From NCBI GenBank assembly GCA_951812925.1, contig OX638371.1, positions 83,089,697 through 83,153,696 of the forward strand: a stretch of DNA of 64,000 nucleotides. Reading direction: 5' to 3'. The notes beneath the pieces were generated by a model that saw nothing but the letters and a program-made list of their open reading frames with translations, had not been told where the DNA came from and ran no database searches. The position numbers were made by a program, and so were the translations under genes. This stretch comes from Calliopum simillimum (taxonomy: Eukaryota > Arthropoda > Insecta > Diptera > Lauxaniidae). Every line of letters starts with the position of its first letter. Within the stretch, counting starts at the first letter, position 1. Shown here piece after piece: positions 57,101 to 64,000 of this stretch.

Positions 57101-57123
57101 ACGATTCTTGCACGACCTTTCTC
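47426..57123 (-). CDS. Gene A: micro-exon gene ending in a Ulp1/SENP-type peptidase (7 exons)
   Basis: Minus-strand gene model from splice sites. Exons in order: 57123-57082, 55548-55507, 54763-54722, 54029-54000, 53723-53682, 48268-48242, 48169-47426. All begin after AG, end before GT (gtaat or gtatg) and are in phase 0, so any subset splices in frame. They give 75 residues of basic/Pro-rich repeats, then a 247-residue C48 cysteine-peptidase domain. Ulp1/SENP enzymes mature SUMO precursors or remove SUMO from proteins, usually in the nucleus; that role is inferred from the family. The start is not certain: a candidate ATG exon lies at 61768-61754. The last intron is only 72 nt, so the peptidase joins its neighbour tightly, while the other introns are 0.3-5.4 kb and full of repeats. 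An AATAAA on the minus strand near 47283-47278 may be the poly(A) signal. Alternatively this is the 5' part of one gene with gene B. Confidence 0.7.
48242..48268 (-). CDS. Gene A micro-exon VPPIPRKPV
   Basis: 27 nt between a ttttacag acceptor and a gtatgt donor, phase 0, encoding VPPIPRKPV. It is 72 nt upstream of the peptidase exon and joins it in frame. The proline-rich peptide looks like a linker between the basic repeats and the catalytic domain. Confidence 0.7.
48661..49422. mobile_element. MITE with 'taagggagggaaatatgg' ends
   Basis: Inverted ends 'ggtaagggagggaaatatgg' (48663) and 'atatttccctcccttaccct' (49401). Extra copies of 'ggtccatattaccca' at 49105 and 49379 suggest a composite. 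No transposase. Confidence 0.7.
49425..50520. other. Intron, no feature recognised
   Basis: AT-rich sequence inside the long gene A intron. I see no exon, TIR or retroelement motif. Confidence 0.4.
50525..50785 (-). CDS. Unrecognised small ORF, 86 aa
   Basis: ATG-initiated ORF (MQTFSLSGKKCTQVNKIY...) ending ...FHAQCILLD-stop, on the same strand as genes A and B inside a 5.4-kb intron. Residue composition is plausible for coding DNA and it is not one of the repeats recognised here. No domain, splice sites or neighbour logic support a function. It may be a relic. Confidence 0.22.
   Translation of the reverse strand: MQTFSLSGKKCTQVNKIYESKGFLLNLYTLIEFHVNNGCCNALEIITARNFVCQNNVLGEMPNYGVSSDLKEFQKVFFHAQCILLD
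51333..51443. repeat. Near-perfect 40-bp inverted repeat (hairpin)
   Basis: 'ggggttatcgtgaatcaaga' and onward to 'ggggaattttct' pairs with its inverse at 51405-51443 across an about 30-nt loop. A small fold-back insertion or a recent inverted duplication. Confidence 0.78.
51560..51970. other. GC-richer segment, possible retroelement leader
   Basis: 'cttatatgaaataatt' upstream, then 'ttacaaagtggttccaggtc' and a segment (51780-51970) of higher GC than its surroundings. This recalls an LTR end plus primer-binding site, but no second LTR or coding domain is seen. Not identified. Confidence 0.22.
52548..53135. mobile_element. 588-bp MITE with CACTGTGGAACAAAATTTGG ends
   Basis: 34-bp inverted ends (52548-52581, 53102-53135) flanked by TTA on both sides. 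No coding capacity. Confidence 0.8.
53170..53500. repeat. Dispersed repeat copy with 'ggtgggcgtggcaccgccca'
   Basis: 53283-53402 matches 38280-38400 and 62680-62800. A short palindrome 'gggcgtggcaccgccca' follows at about 53483-53500. Confidence 0.5.
53682..53723 (-). CDS. Gene A micro-exon, GRAR-type repeat copy 4
   Basis: 42 nt, phase 0, acceptor ttgcag, donor gtaatt. Encodes AKGRAIIAKPVTRP. Paralogue of the exons at 54722, 55507 and 57082; flanking intron sequence is also similar, so exon and intron were duplicated together. Confidence 0.8.
54000..54029 (-). CDS. Gene A micro-exon GPNAQAAPNQ
   Basis: 30 nt, phase 0, acceptor catag, donor gtaatt. Encodes GPNAQAAPNQ, similar to HPPKGQAAPTK of the gene B exon at 12233-12265, which links the two exon sets. 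Confidence 0.65.
54361..54660. repeat. 'tagggtggtccccatac' repeats
   Basis: Three diverged units beginning at 54361, 54503 and 54623, each followed by 'gattcacatgaa'-like sequence. Confidence 0.5.
54722..54763 (-). CDS. Gene A micro-exon, GRAR-type repeat copy 3 (diverged)
   Basis: 42 nt, phase 0, acceptor cttgcag, donor gtaatt. Encodes RQGAANVAQPVCRK: same length and pattern as the other three repeat exons but with many substitutions and no indel. Confidence 0.75.
55042..55170. mobile_element. 129-bp hAT-like MITE
   Basis: Ends CAGTGGTCGG and CCGGCCACTG with imperfect 8-bp flanking repeats (atctatat and atctagat). Confidence 0.65.
55507..55548 (-). CDS. Gene A micro-exon, GRAR-type repeat copy 2
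   Basis: 42 nt, phase 0, acceptor attgcag, donor gtaatt. Encodes AQGRARIVNPVVRP. Differences from its paralogues are substitutions only; length and both splice sites are conserved. Confidence 0.8.
55590..56180. other. AT-rich intron, no feature recognised
   Basis: Long T/A runs between the 55507 exon and the 56.2 kb fold-back. No exon or element seen. Confidence 0.4.
56184..57008. mobile_element. Fold-back element with AGGGCTGTT ends
   Basis: Ends 'agggctgtttaaaaaaaaat' and its inverse 'caacagccct'. An inner pair, 'gatattttatcatgatgt'-type sequence, joins 56220-56300 with 56650-56720. Confidence 0.68.
57082..57123 (-). CDS. Gene A micro-exon, GRAR-type repeat copy 1
   Basis: 42 nt, phase 0, acceptor tttacag, donor gtaatt. 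Encodes EKGRARIVKPVTRP. The most upstream member of the four-copy basic repeat. Its donor side shares the 'tgtataattaccggacgt' context with copies at 55.5 and 53.7 kb. Confidence 0.8.
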
Positions 57124-57507
57124 CTGTAAAGAAAAGTTGTTGTGTTTTATTATAATTCTTATAAAAATAAATTTCTCATTTCATTAAAAACAAAACTTCA
57201 AATTTTATTAAAATAGATATTTGCAAAGAACCGAACTGCGTGAATCGTCCCATATTTGTGTCGTTAAATATGAAAATTGCCTAAGCCTCTCTCTTTTCGA
57301 CATCTTGGCAAAATAAAATAAACTAAAATCAATTTAATGAACTTTTTTTTTATTTTGCCTAAATATCGGAGACGGACTTAGGCAGTTTTGATATTTGACG
57401 TCTTACATATATGTATGTACTTATATCAGACTGATTAAAACAAAATCACTTAAAGGAATTCAACGAATAGGTACGCTCAAAAATCTGAAAGAGAATTTAA
57501 AACTAGT

Positions 57508-57860
57508 AAGGGTATTACGTTTGACCTGGCCAAACATTAAATACCCTACACAGCAGTTATTTTAAAATTTTGCTTCTATGGGTGGTGCCACGCCCTCTTG
57601 TCCGAGCTCACCCAGTTTTTGATCGGAGCTTGCATTTATAGTTCTTAGTGTCTGAGTGAAATTTGGTTGGATTATCTCAAAAACGTTTTGAGCATAGCAT
57701 TTTGAAACTTTTGCTTATATAGGAGGTGCCACTCCCTCTTGTCCGAGTTTGTCTAGTTTTAGCTCAGAGCGTGCATTTATATGTAGTCCTAAGTATTTGA
57801 GTAAAATTTAATGCGATTATTTCAAAAAGCGAGTTCAGTATACCGTTTTAAAGCTTTTCG
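57508..57860. repeat. Tandem-repeat element, copy 5 (truncated)
   Basis: Begins 'actagtaagggtatt', 'gacctggccaaa', has two to three units and breaks off at about 57860. Confidence 0.6.
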
Positions 57861-57929
57861 TTCAATTACACTAGTATACAGCCAAAATTCCCAGTGAATG
57901 CCATTAATATTTTTATATGTAAAATGAGC

Positions 57930-58225
57930 CACATATCGGGGTTTTAGAGGGTTAAAATTGTCTACAAAATATTCCTCGTAATTCCTGAATCAGTTTACTG
58001 AACACATGATACACCTCAAATGTAAGGATCATATAGTTAAATTCATCGATTTAATACAAGAATGCGTTATTTTTGTTTTTTCATGAACAGTGGATAAAAA
58101 AACTTAAAAAATCGATTGAAAAAATATCTGACGTGCTGGAGAAAAACGACGAGTCACGGGTATATTTTTTTCACGGCTACTTTAAGAATTTTTTGGATTT
58201 TCTCATGTGTTTTGCAGTTGATTTT
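57930..58225. mobile_element. Partial copy of the 0.2-1.4 kb fold-back arm
   Basis: Matches the right arm at 1140-1430 ('ggatcatatagttaaattca' and onward) with substitutions. It is a solo arm, fused to a tandem-repeat element on its left. Confidence 0.65.
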
Positions 58226-58414
58226 GACTTTTTTTTTTAAATTTTTTGAAAAAAAATAATTTTTTATTCAGAAATCAATTTAGTGCTCCGAAGCTAACAA
58301 ACCAGCCAAAAAAATGTAGATATTATTTATAGGTAATTAATTTCCTTTAATATGACGTATAACACGTTTAATTATAAACATATTTGTATTTAAGTGGAAC
58401 TGTCTTTTTTTTTT

Positions 58415-58966
58415 GGGTGCCGTGACATAATCCCCACGGACATAATCCCCATTCACGATATGGGGATAATGTCCGCAAGTTATTCGGACATAATCCCCAT
58501 TTTTTCAATGGGATTATGTCCGCAAGTGTTTCGGACATAATCCCCAGGAAAAAACGGACATAGTCCCCATAACGATATTTTGTTATTGACGACAGAAGCA
58601 GCTCAGGATTTACAACTCCCAAAAATTCCACAGTAATTTTACATAAGGGTAGGGGTAAGTGGGCGGCCTGCGGCCGCAACTCAGGATTTAAAACTCCCAA
58701 AAATCCAACACCGGCTTCGCGGCGGCCTTCGGCCGCGGATCAGTCCATAATATCCAACACCATATACATTTTTTAAATGGATTATTGCAAAAGTTTTGTT
58801 CAATCTTAATTAAATTTTTCGGACATAACCCCCATTGGGATTTTGTCCGAAAAATTTGCGGACATAACCCCCATGGCCAAAATGGGGATTATGACCGAAA
58901 AATTTTCGGACATAATCCCCATTTACGAAATGGGGATTATGTCCGTTGGGATTAAGTCCGGTAACC
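58415..58966. mobile_element. MITE with repeated 'ggacataatcccc' and a GC-rich core
   Basis: About 50-bp inverted ends (GGTGCCGTGACATAATCCCC and its inverse near 58960), with at least eight further copies of 'cggacataatccccat' in both orientations. The core has two 'gcggcctgcggccgc'-like patches, strongly GC-rich for this window. ORFs across it are repeat translations. Confidence 0.72.
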
Positions 58967-59694
58967 TTTTTTTTGGTCCAAAAACCGATAATGGCCGATA
59001 TCTCGAAAACGACACGAAAGAAAAAAAAATAATGCGATTTTCGGAATCAGCAGCCTATTTTACATATAAAATGAATAATGGCATTCAATGGAAGAAAAAT
59101 TTTTAATCATTTGTAAACTAGTGTTATTTTTCAGAGCTTGCGTTGCATTTTGAATTTATTTTTTGTATGGGTGATAGGAAGATAAGAAGAAAAAACCGCG
59201 GAGTGCTATCAAATCAGAGGATGGAGATCGAGGGTTTTTTCAATATAGCAAGCGAACAAAGCAAAAATTCGATTTCTTTATAGAAAAATAGGTTAAAAAT
59301 GGACGAAAATATGACTACTCGAACATGGGAATTTTGTTTGTGGAGTCGCAAAAACTCAAAACCAATGCATGTGATCTCGTTCAGCGTCACCTTCTGAGTC
59401 TATATAGCTGTGTCTCTCTGTCCGTATAATAGAAATATTCGGGCCACAATCTGAGCAATAGCTTGGTTAATTTGGAAAGAAAGGCGTGATACCTTCCATT
59501 CAAGCAGTATATTTGATTTGCTACACTGATAGCTTTGTCTGAGATAATGCAACCAAATATCACCCGGATACTAAGGATTGTAAATGCAAGCTCCAATAAG
59601 ACACTTTTTTGATTATGAAAAGAGGGCGTAGCTCCTATCATACAATAAAATTATTTAAAATGATATAATGAAAGCATTATCTGAAAATTGGATT

Positions 59695-59737
59695 GGCCCT
59701 ATGCTCCTCCTGGGAGTTAAAGGAGAATACATACATT
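59695..59737 (+). repeat. 3' tail of the 10-12 kb non-LTR element
   Basis: 'ctcctgggagttaaaggaga' and 'atacatacat' match 11878-11920 almost exactly. Confidence 0.7.
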
Positions 59738-59739
59738 AT

Positions 59740-59990
59740 TTGAGAAGTATGTATTCTCATGTGATTTCTAGGAAGAGCATAAGGCCAAAATAAAAAGCCT
59801 CTATTTGCCACTATCCATTGAGATGACTTAACTCTTGCTAAAACTTTCCCGAATCTGAAATTTCCATATCTAGCAACTTTTCCAGTTCGTTCTTGTACTA
59901 CCACGACCTCCACTGTCTTGCGGATTCCTCTCAAGTGCCTGGCGGCAGACTTTGCTCTGTGGTTTCCGGAGTTATTTGTGGTAATGCAGA
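59740..59990 (-). pseudogene. 3' fragment of the same non-LTR element, inverted
   Basis: Minus strand aligns with 11690-11900 of the plus-strand element ('ccggaaaccacagagcaaag', 'ggccttatgctc'), with about 30% differences. Lies head-to-head with the 59695-59737 tail. Confidence 0.65.
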
Positions 59991-60199
59991 CGAGCAGTTT
60001 TGAAGCATAGAGTGTTTGCGCTTGATGCCGAAGAAGGCTTTTTAAAGCGTTCTTTTTCAATTTTGGAAAATAAATATCTAATGGTATTGCCCTCTGCCCT
60101 GGAGTTCCCGGACAATATATACACATCATTAATATTATTTAAATGGCTCTACATAGATTGTACTGCGACCTAAAAGATCTTTTGTACAGCCTCTTTCCC

Positions 60200-61222
60200 T
60201 ATCAAAACAGCTCCAGACTATCTATAAATCTTGTTACTGCCATGGGATTAATTTTACCTATGCCACCTGGATCTAAAATTTCAGCTCCTAGGTACTTAAT
60301 TCTGCGTCTAAACGCAGCAGGGCATGCACACAGCACATGCTCTGCTGTTTCCAAGTCCTCTAAGCAGAGTCTGCAGGAATCATCGTCTACCAGACCCATC
60401 TTTTTTAGGTGATAATTAAGTTTACAGTGACCTGAGATTATCTCACTGTATGTTTTTATATCTTTTCTTCTGATATTTTGGATCGATCAGCCTCTTCGCC
60501 TGTCGCATATCTTCTTTTGCTCTCCAGTGATCGGAGAGGCTTTCCTTTTCCCATTCCCGTATTAAGTTATTTTTAAAACTGTTGTTTACTCCGCAGAAGG
60601 GTTCTATGAAAGTATTGAGTGCGCCCCTCTTGGCCAAGCAGTCTGCCCTTTCGTTGCCTTCATGCCCCTCGTGCCCCGGTATCCAAACTAGAGTAACTTC
60701 ATTCCTCCTGGATAGGGCTAGAAGAAGTTCAAAACACTCCCAGACAAGCTTGGAGTGCATTGAAAAAGCCATTAGTGATTTTAGAGTTGCTTGGCTGTCC
60801 GAGTAAATGTATATGTCGGTGCCGGAAGTGCCCCTTCTTAGACATTCTCTAGCGCACAACTCTAAAGCGTGGACCTCCGCCTGAAAAATAGAAGCTGTCT
60901 TTCCCATTGCAACTGCTTTCTGGAATCTTGGTCCCACAACTCCAACTCCCGCGCTGCCATCTTCCATTTTGGACCCGTCAGTGAACCATACCTGTGAGCC
61001 CTGTTTTACATTTATGTCTTTTCTCTTCCATTCAGCGCGGTCATTGATTACCACTTTGAATTTTCTAGAGAAAACAAATTTTTTACTTAATTTGTCGGAG
61101 ACCGAACGGCATGGTGTGTCCCAGAATACATATATCCAGGATCTTGACATATCCTGTTAGATTGCCTTCTTTAAGTTGTTGTAAATGAGGTAGTCTGAGG
61201 GCCGCACAGGCTGCAGCATAAG
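60200..61222 (-). pseudogene. Non-LTR retrotransposon RNase H and C-terminal zinc motif, 5'-truncated
   Basis: Minus strand: a short RT tail (VPMITYAAACAALRLPHLQQ near 61215), then an RNase H1 fold with VWFTDGSKMEDGSAG (Asp), IFQAEVHALELCA (Glu), IYIYSDSQATLKSL (Asp) and WIPGHEGHEGNERADCLAKR (His/Asp), and after about 60440 in another frame CRLCLEDLETAEHVLCACP, a CCHC-like zinc motif. RNase H after the RT is typical of I/LOA/R1-type elements. All four acidic catalytic positions remain, but one frameshift separates the RNase H from the zinc motif and the RT is gone. It lies in the possible first intron of gene A, same strand. Confidence 0.8.
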
Positions 61223-61460
61223 TAATCATTGGTACGGTGATAGAAATGAAGACATTTATGTTTGCTACTCATTTATTGCATTTTGTTACATTTTTACGCA
61301 ATTCACTTAAGTTTTTATTTTCTTTGGGGACCCCTAGTGATTTTTTTTGTAGAAAATTTTTGTATCTTGTATATGAATCTATTATAACCCTTTTTTTTGT
61401 CATGGTGGTGAAAAAGACCCACAAAACCAGGATATAATTAAGTTGTTCCTTGCGTGATTT
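61200..61460. repeat. Fragment of the fold-back centre family
   Basis: 'ataacccttttttttgtcat' and 'accaggatataattaagttg' resemble the centres of the fold-backs at 0.75 and 17.05 kb. Confidence 0.42.
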
Positions 61461-61753
61461 GTACAAAATTGATTGTAACAAAATTAAAACTGCATCAAGC
61501 CAAAATTTTGCATAAATCGACGTTGCACGACCACTAAATAATCTTCAAAAAAATTAAAAAAATATCAGCTCATGACACCTGCTTTCAGATTTTTCGCTGT
61601 AATCGTGGAATTTCCAAATTTTTTTTTTTTTTTTTGAATCAGTCTAATGTGCATTTATAGAATATATTTCGTATTCAATCCATTGTGTAATTTTCCTACA
61701 AAATCGTATGACATGATTGTCCTGACTAGTTTTCTTCAGAATGCAATACTTAC

Positions 61754-61768
61754 GCAATTATTAGCCAT
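61754..61768 (-). CDS. Candidate first coding exon of gene A (MANNC)
   Basis: ATGGCTAATAATTGC followed by a perfect GTAAGT donor, phase 0, preceded by tattctcgag. It would give MANNC followed by EKGRAR. It could be the start codon exon with 5' UTR continuing upstream, or chance. A possible non-coding upstream exon ends at a gtaagt near 61877. Confidence 0.3.
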
Positions 61769-61899
61769 CTCGAGAATACAATGTTAGTTCTTGTCTTTGC
61801 CTCTGTCAACAATAGAGACCGATTGCTTGTTAGGTATACTTAACATTAAATTAATTCAAAGCATATGATACTACTTACTGCTCAACTTGAAATACTTTG

Positions 61900-63660
61900 G
61901 AAGCAATGCTTAATTCAGACGATACAAAAAATCATCTTTTCGTAAGTCAAAAGGTTGATATAACTGCACAATTTTGATGTAAAACGTTGACTGTAAATTT
62001 AGTGAGCTTATTCTAAAAAACGGATGTGAAAAATATCTACTAATAAATTTAGAAACAAAAAAAAAAAAAAACAGAATTTTTGGCCGAAAAGTTTGATGAT
62101 GTTGAAGTTTCAGTAAATTATTTTTTATTTTTTCGAATTTTATTATGACAGTAAACCAAAAAAAAAAATCTAAGCAAAGACAACTTCATTTCAGAGACTT
62201 GCCATTTTCAAAATTTATTTAAATTTCAATTTCATTCGGTCATGATACAATAGGCGTTTGTCTTTATCCTTTCGGAGTATAGTCTGAGTAGTCAAAAAAT
62301 AAATTGTATTTCTTTTATTGTTCAGGGTGAAATCAGAGCACGCTCTATGAGCTCAGACTGAAACGACCAGCATTCATAGTAGGAGACGGAGCACATCAAA
62401 ATTGACTTTTGAAATAAACAAAATAAATAAAAACAAAATTGATTTTAGACTGGCAGTTATTTTGAAGTAAAATAAAATAAATTTAATAATTTATTTGAAT
62501 TTTTGGCAGTTTAACCGGCTTTCAATAGAAAAATGTGCAAGTGTGTTTCATAATTTTGTTTCAGGTTATTCTCGATGTGCTTACGCTCCGTTTAGAGCTC
62601 TAAAAATTTTTTTCGCAAAAACACTACTAGCACACTCTGAAGTTTCATGCCCATAACTTGCAAAAAAAAATTTTTTTCGCAAAACTAATGAGGTCTCCAT
62701 AATTAGCACTTTCATAGATCAGCTCTGTGAATTTTTATAAAAATCTGAGTATCCAGCTGCAAATTTCGAAAAATTTGAGATGATGACAGCCATATGAAGC
62801 AACCCACGCCAAGTGTAGGTACCAGCTGAAATTTTTATTTTTTTTTTTTTTTGGTTTGACAATTTGCCATAACGATTACCATACCTTAATTGGAGCGTTA
62901 CACACTGCGTTGGCTAATGGACAAAAATCAAAATTTTTTGTGACTCGAAACCTAATAATATTGGTATCAATCGACAGGTAATTGCATCAATAAAATAAAA
63001 ACAAAATATTTAGGAGAAAAACTCAGTTTTGGCTACGCTGTGACACTTCAAAGTTGAGATATTTTTCAAAAAAATCATGTTTTATTCAATTCGTTTTGAG
63101 TTCTCTTAAACAAATAATTATCAAAAATTTGTCTTTTGATTAAACTAAGCGAAGTAAAGTTTTTTATTATAAATAATATTTGAGTAAATAAATAAATCTA
63201 AAAAATTTTGGAAAATATATAATTTGATGTATATTGTAGTGAACAAATCTTATAAAAATAAGTGCCGTTTTTTTTTTTAATCTACTAGTACGGATTCTAT
63301 ATAATCAAGAACTGCAAATAACTTTTCCTACTTCGTTCTACAAATATTTTTTTTCTTTTTCTAAAAAATGCTTAAAAGGAAAAATTTGAATGAAATATAA
63401 AATTTATGTTGAAAATTTTTTTTTTGTTTTTATTAACACAAATGGTCTCAGAAGTACAAAAGACATTATTTCTACACGTATATTTCATTTGTTAGCATTA
63501 AACTTTACATTATCATCATCGTTATATATGGAGCTTAAGAAAATCGTCCTAAATACCTGGCTTTTAGCAAAACTATAAAGTTCACAACAAATCTGAGATA
63601 ATTTTTGAGCTCAGCGACCCCAAATAAAATAATACCAAATTTCATCGATATCTAACCACT
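61900..63660. other. AT-rich DNA with dispersed-repeat copy, no gene recognised
   Basis: 62679-62800 belongs to the dispersed repeat seen at 38.3 and 53.3 kb. The remainder holds A/T runs and no supported exon or element. Confidence 0.4.
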
Positions 63661-63679
63661 CCTTCTATTTTTGACCATT

Positions 63680-63990
63680 TCTTGTATGGGCTCAACGCAC
63701 TGTGCGTCAGCGTTATTTTATTGTCAAAAATTTCTCATGTACATGCAATTTGTATGGGGCATACCGAAATTGCCAACGCTCAACGCTCAGCTATTCGAAT
63801 TTCCAATTTTGAGAAAGCGTTATGGAGTAAAGTTAGCTGCAGAAAAGTAAAAAAAGAAACAACAATATGATTTTGACAAATAAATGACTTCAACGCAACG
63901 CTCTTTATTTCGGTATGGCGCTTGACGCTTTTGTGTAACGTTAAATAACGCAATGCCTGACGCTCCAATTTAGGTATGGCAGTTATTGAA
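63680..63990. repeat. Degenerate inverted repeat with 'gcgtcagcgttatt'
   Basis: 'tgcgtcagcgttatttta' and the inverse of 'aataacgcaatgcctgacgc' form diverged arms; 'gcataccgaaat' pairs with 'atttcggtatgg'. Possibly a MITE reaching the window end. Confidence 0.38.
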
Positions 63991-64000
63991 TCATGGCCAC

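Noticed and set aside
58368..59106. ORFs with GIMSEKFADI-like repeats
   Set aside because: Translation of the 'ggacataatcccc' MITE repeats in both orientations; not a gene.
1..64000. CRISPR arrays, operons, rRNA or intact tRNA genes
   Set aside because: No regularly spaced identical repeats with unique spacers, no bacterial-style gene packing, and only broken tRNA-like segments were seen.

Overview
The window looks like nuclear DNA of an insect, most likely a brachyceran fly. It is AT-rich and gene-poor, and its introns are packed with Tc1/mariner-like transposons, hAT-like MITEs, Penelope-like and non-LTR retroelement fragments, fold-back elements and tandem-repeat-bearing repeats with 'GGGCGTGGCACC' cores. 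There are no operons, no rRNA and no CRISPR. The host is inferred from repeat content only; no genus is claimed.

Host genes: every convincing host coding segment is on the minus strand. Reading from high to low coordinates, I find 43 splice-bounded coding exons between 57123 and 1608. Forty-two are very short (21-213 nt, most 27-66 nt). Each has a length divisible by three, starts after AG, ends before GT and is open in phase 0. The forty-third (48169-47426) encodes a complete Ulp1/SENP-type (C48) SUMO-protease catalytic domain with His, Asp, Gln and Cys in place, and it carries a stop. I therefore describe two transcription units. Gene A (57123-47426, possibly starting at 61768) is six micro-exons followed by the peptidase. 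Gene B (44771 to 1608 and beyond the left edge) is 36 micro-exons encoding at least 652 residues of Ser/Pro/Arg- and Asp/Glu-rich sequence. The alternative is one gene in which the peptidase is an alternative last exon. Many exons are paralogues of each other, so the locus grew by exon and intron duplication.

Layout: 0.2-1.4 kb fold-back element; 1.6-3.1 kb last visible gene B exons; 3.2-6.3 kb three copies of a tandem-repeat element; 7.0-7.5 kb duplicated exon; 8.1-11.9 kb degenerate Penelope, Tc1-like and non-LTR reverse-transcriptase copies; 12.2 kb exon; 12.3-15.4 kb deleted mariner, tandem repeats, MITE and Penelope endonuclease tail; 15.6-15.8 kb exon pair; 16.4-21.3 kb three large fold-backs; 23.6-24.9 kb transposase pseudogene; 26-32.5 kb densest exon cluster; 33-45 kb more exons within a roughly 3 kb segmental tandem duplication interrupted by nested transposons; 45.6-46.9 kb TIR element holding a 39-bp minisatellite; 47.4-48.3 kb peptidase; 53.6-57.1 kb repeated 42-nt exons; 57.5-61.2 kb repeats and non-LTR RNase H; 61.2-64 kb repeats and AT-rich DNA.

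The main point of interest is the micro-exon locus. Because all internal exons are symmetric (phase 0-0), any could be skipped or duplicated without breaking the frame. A SUMO-protease catalytic exon is attached to part of the array. Expression, isoforms and function cannot be seen from sequence alone.
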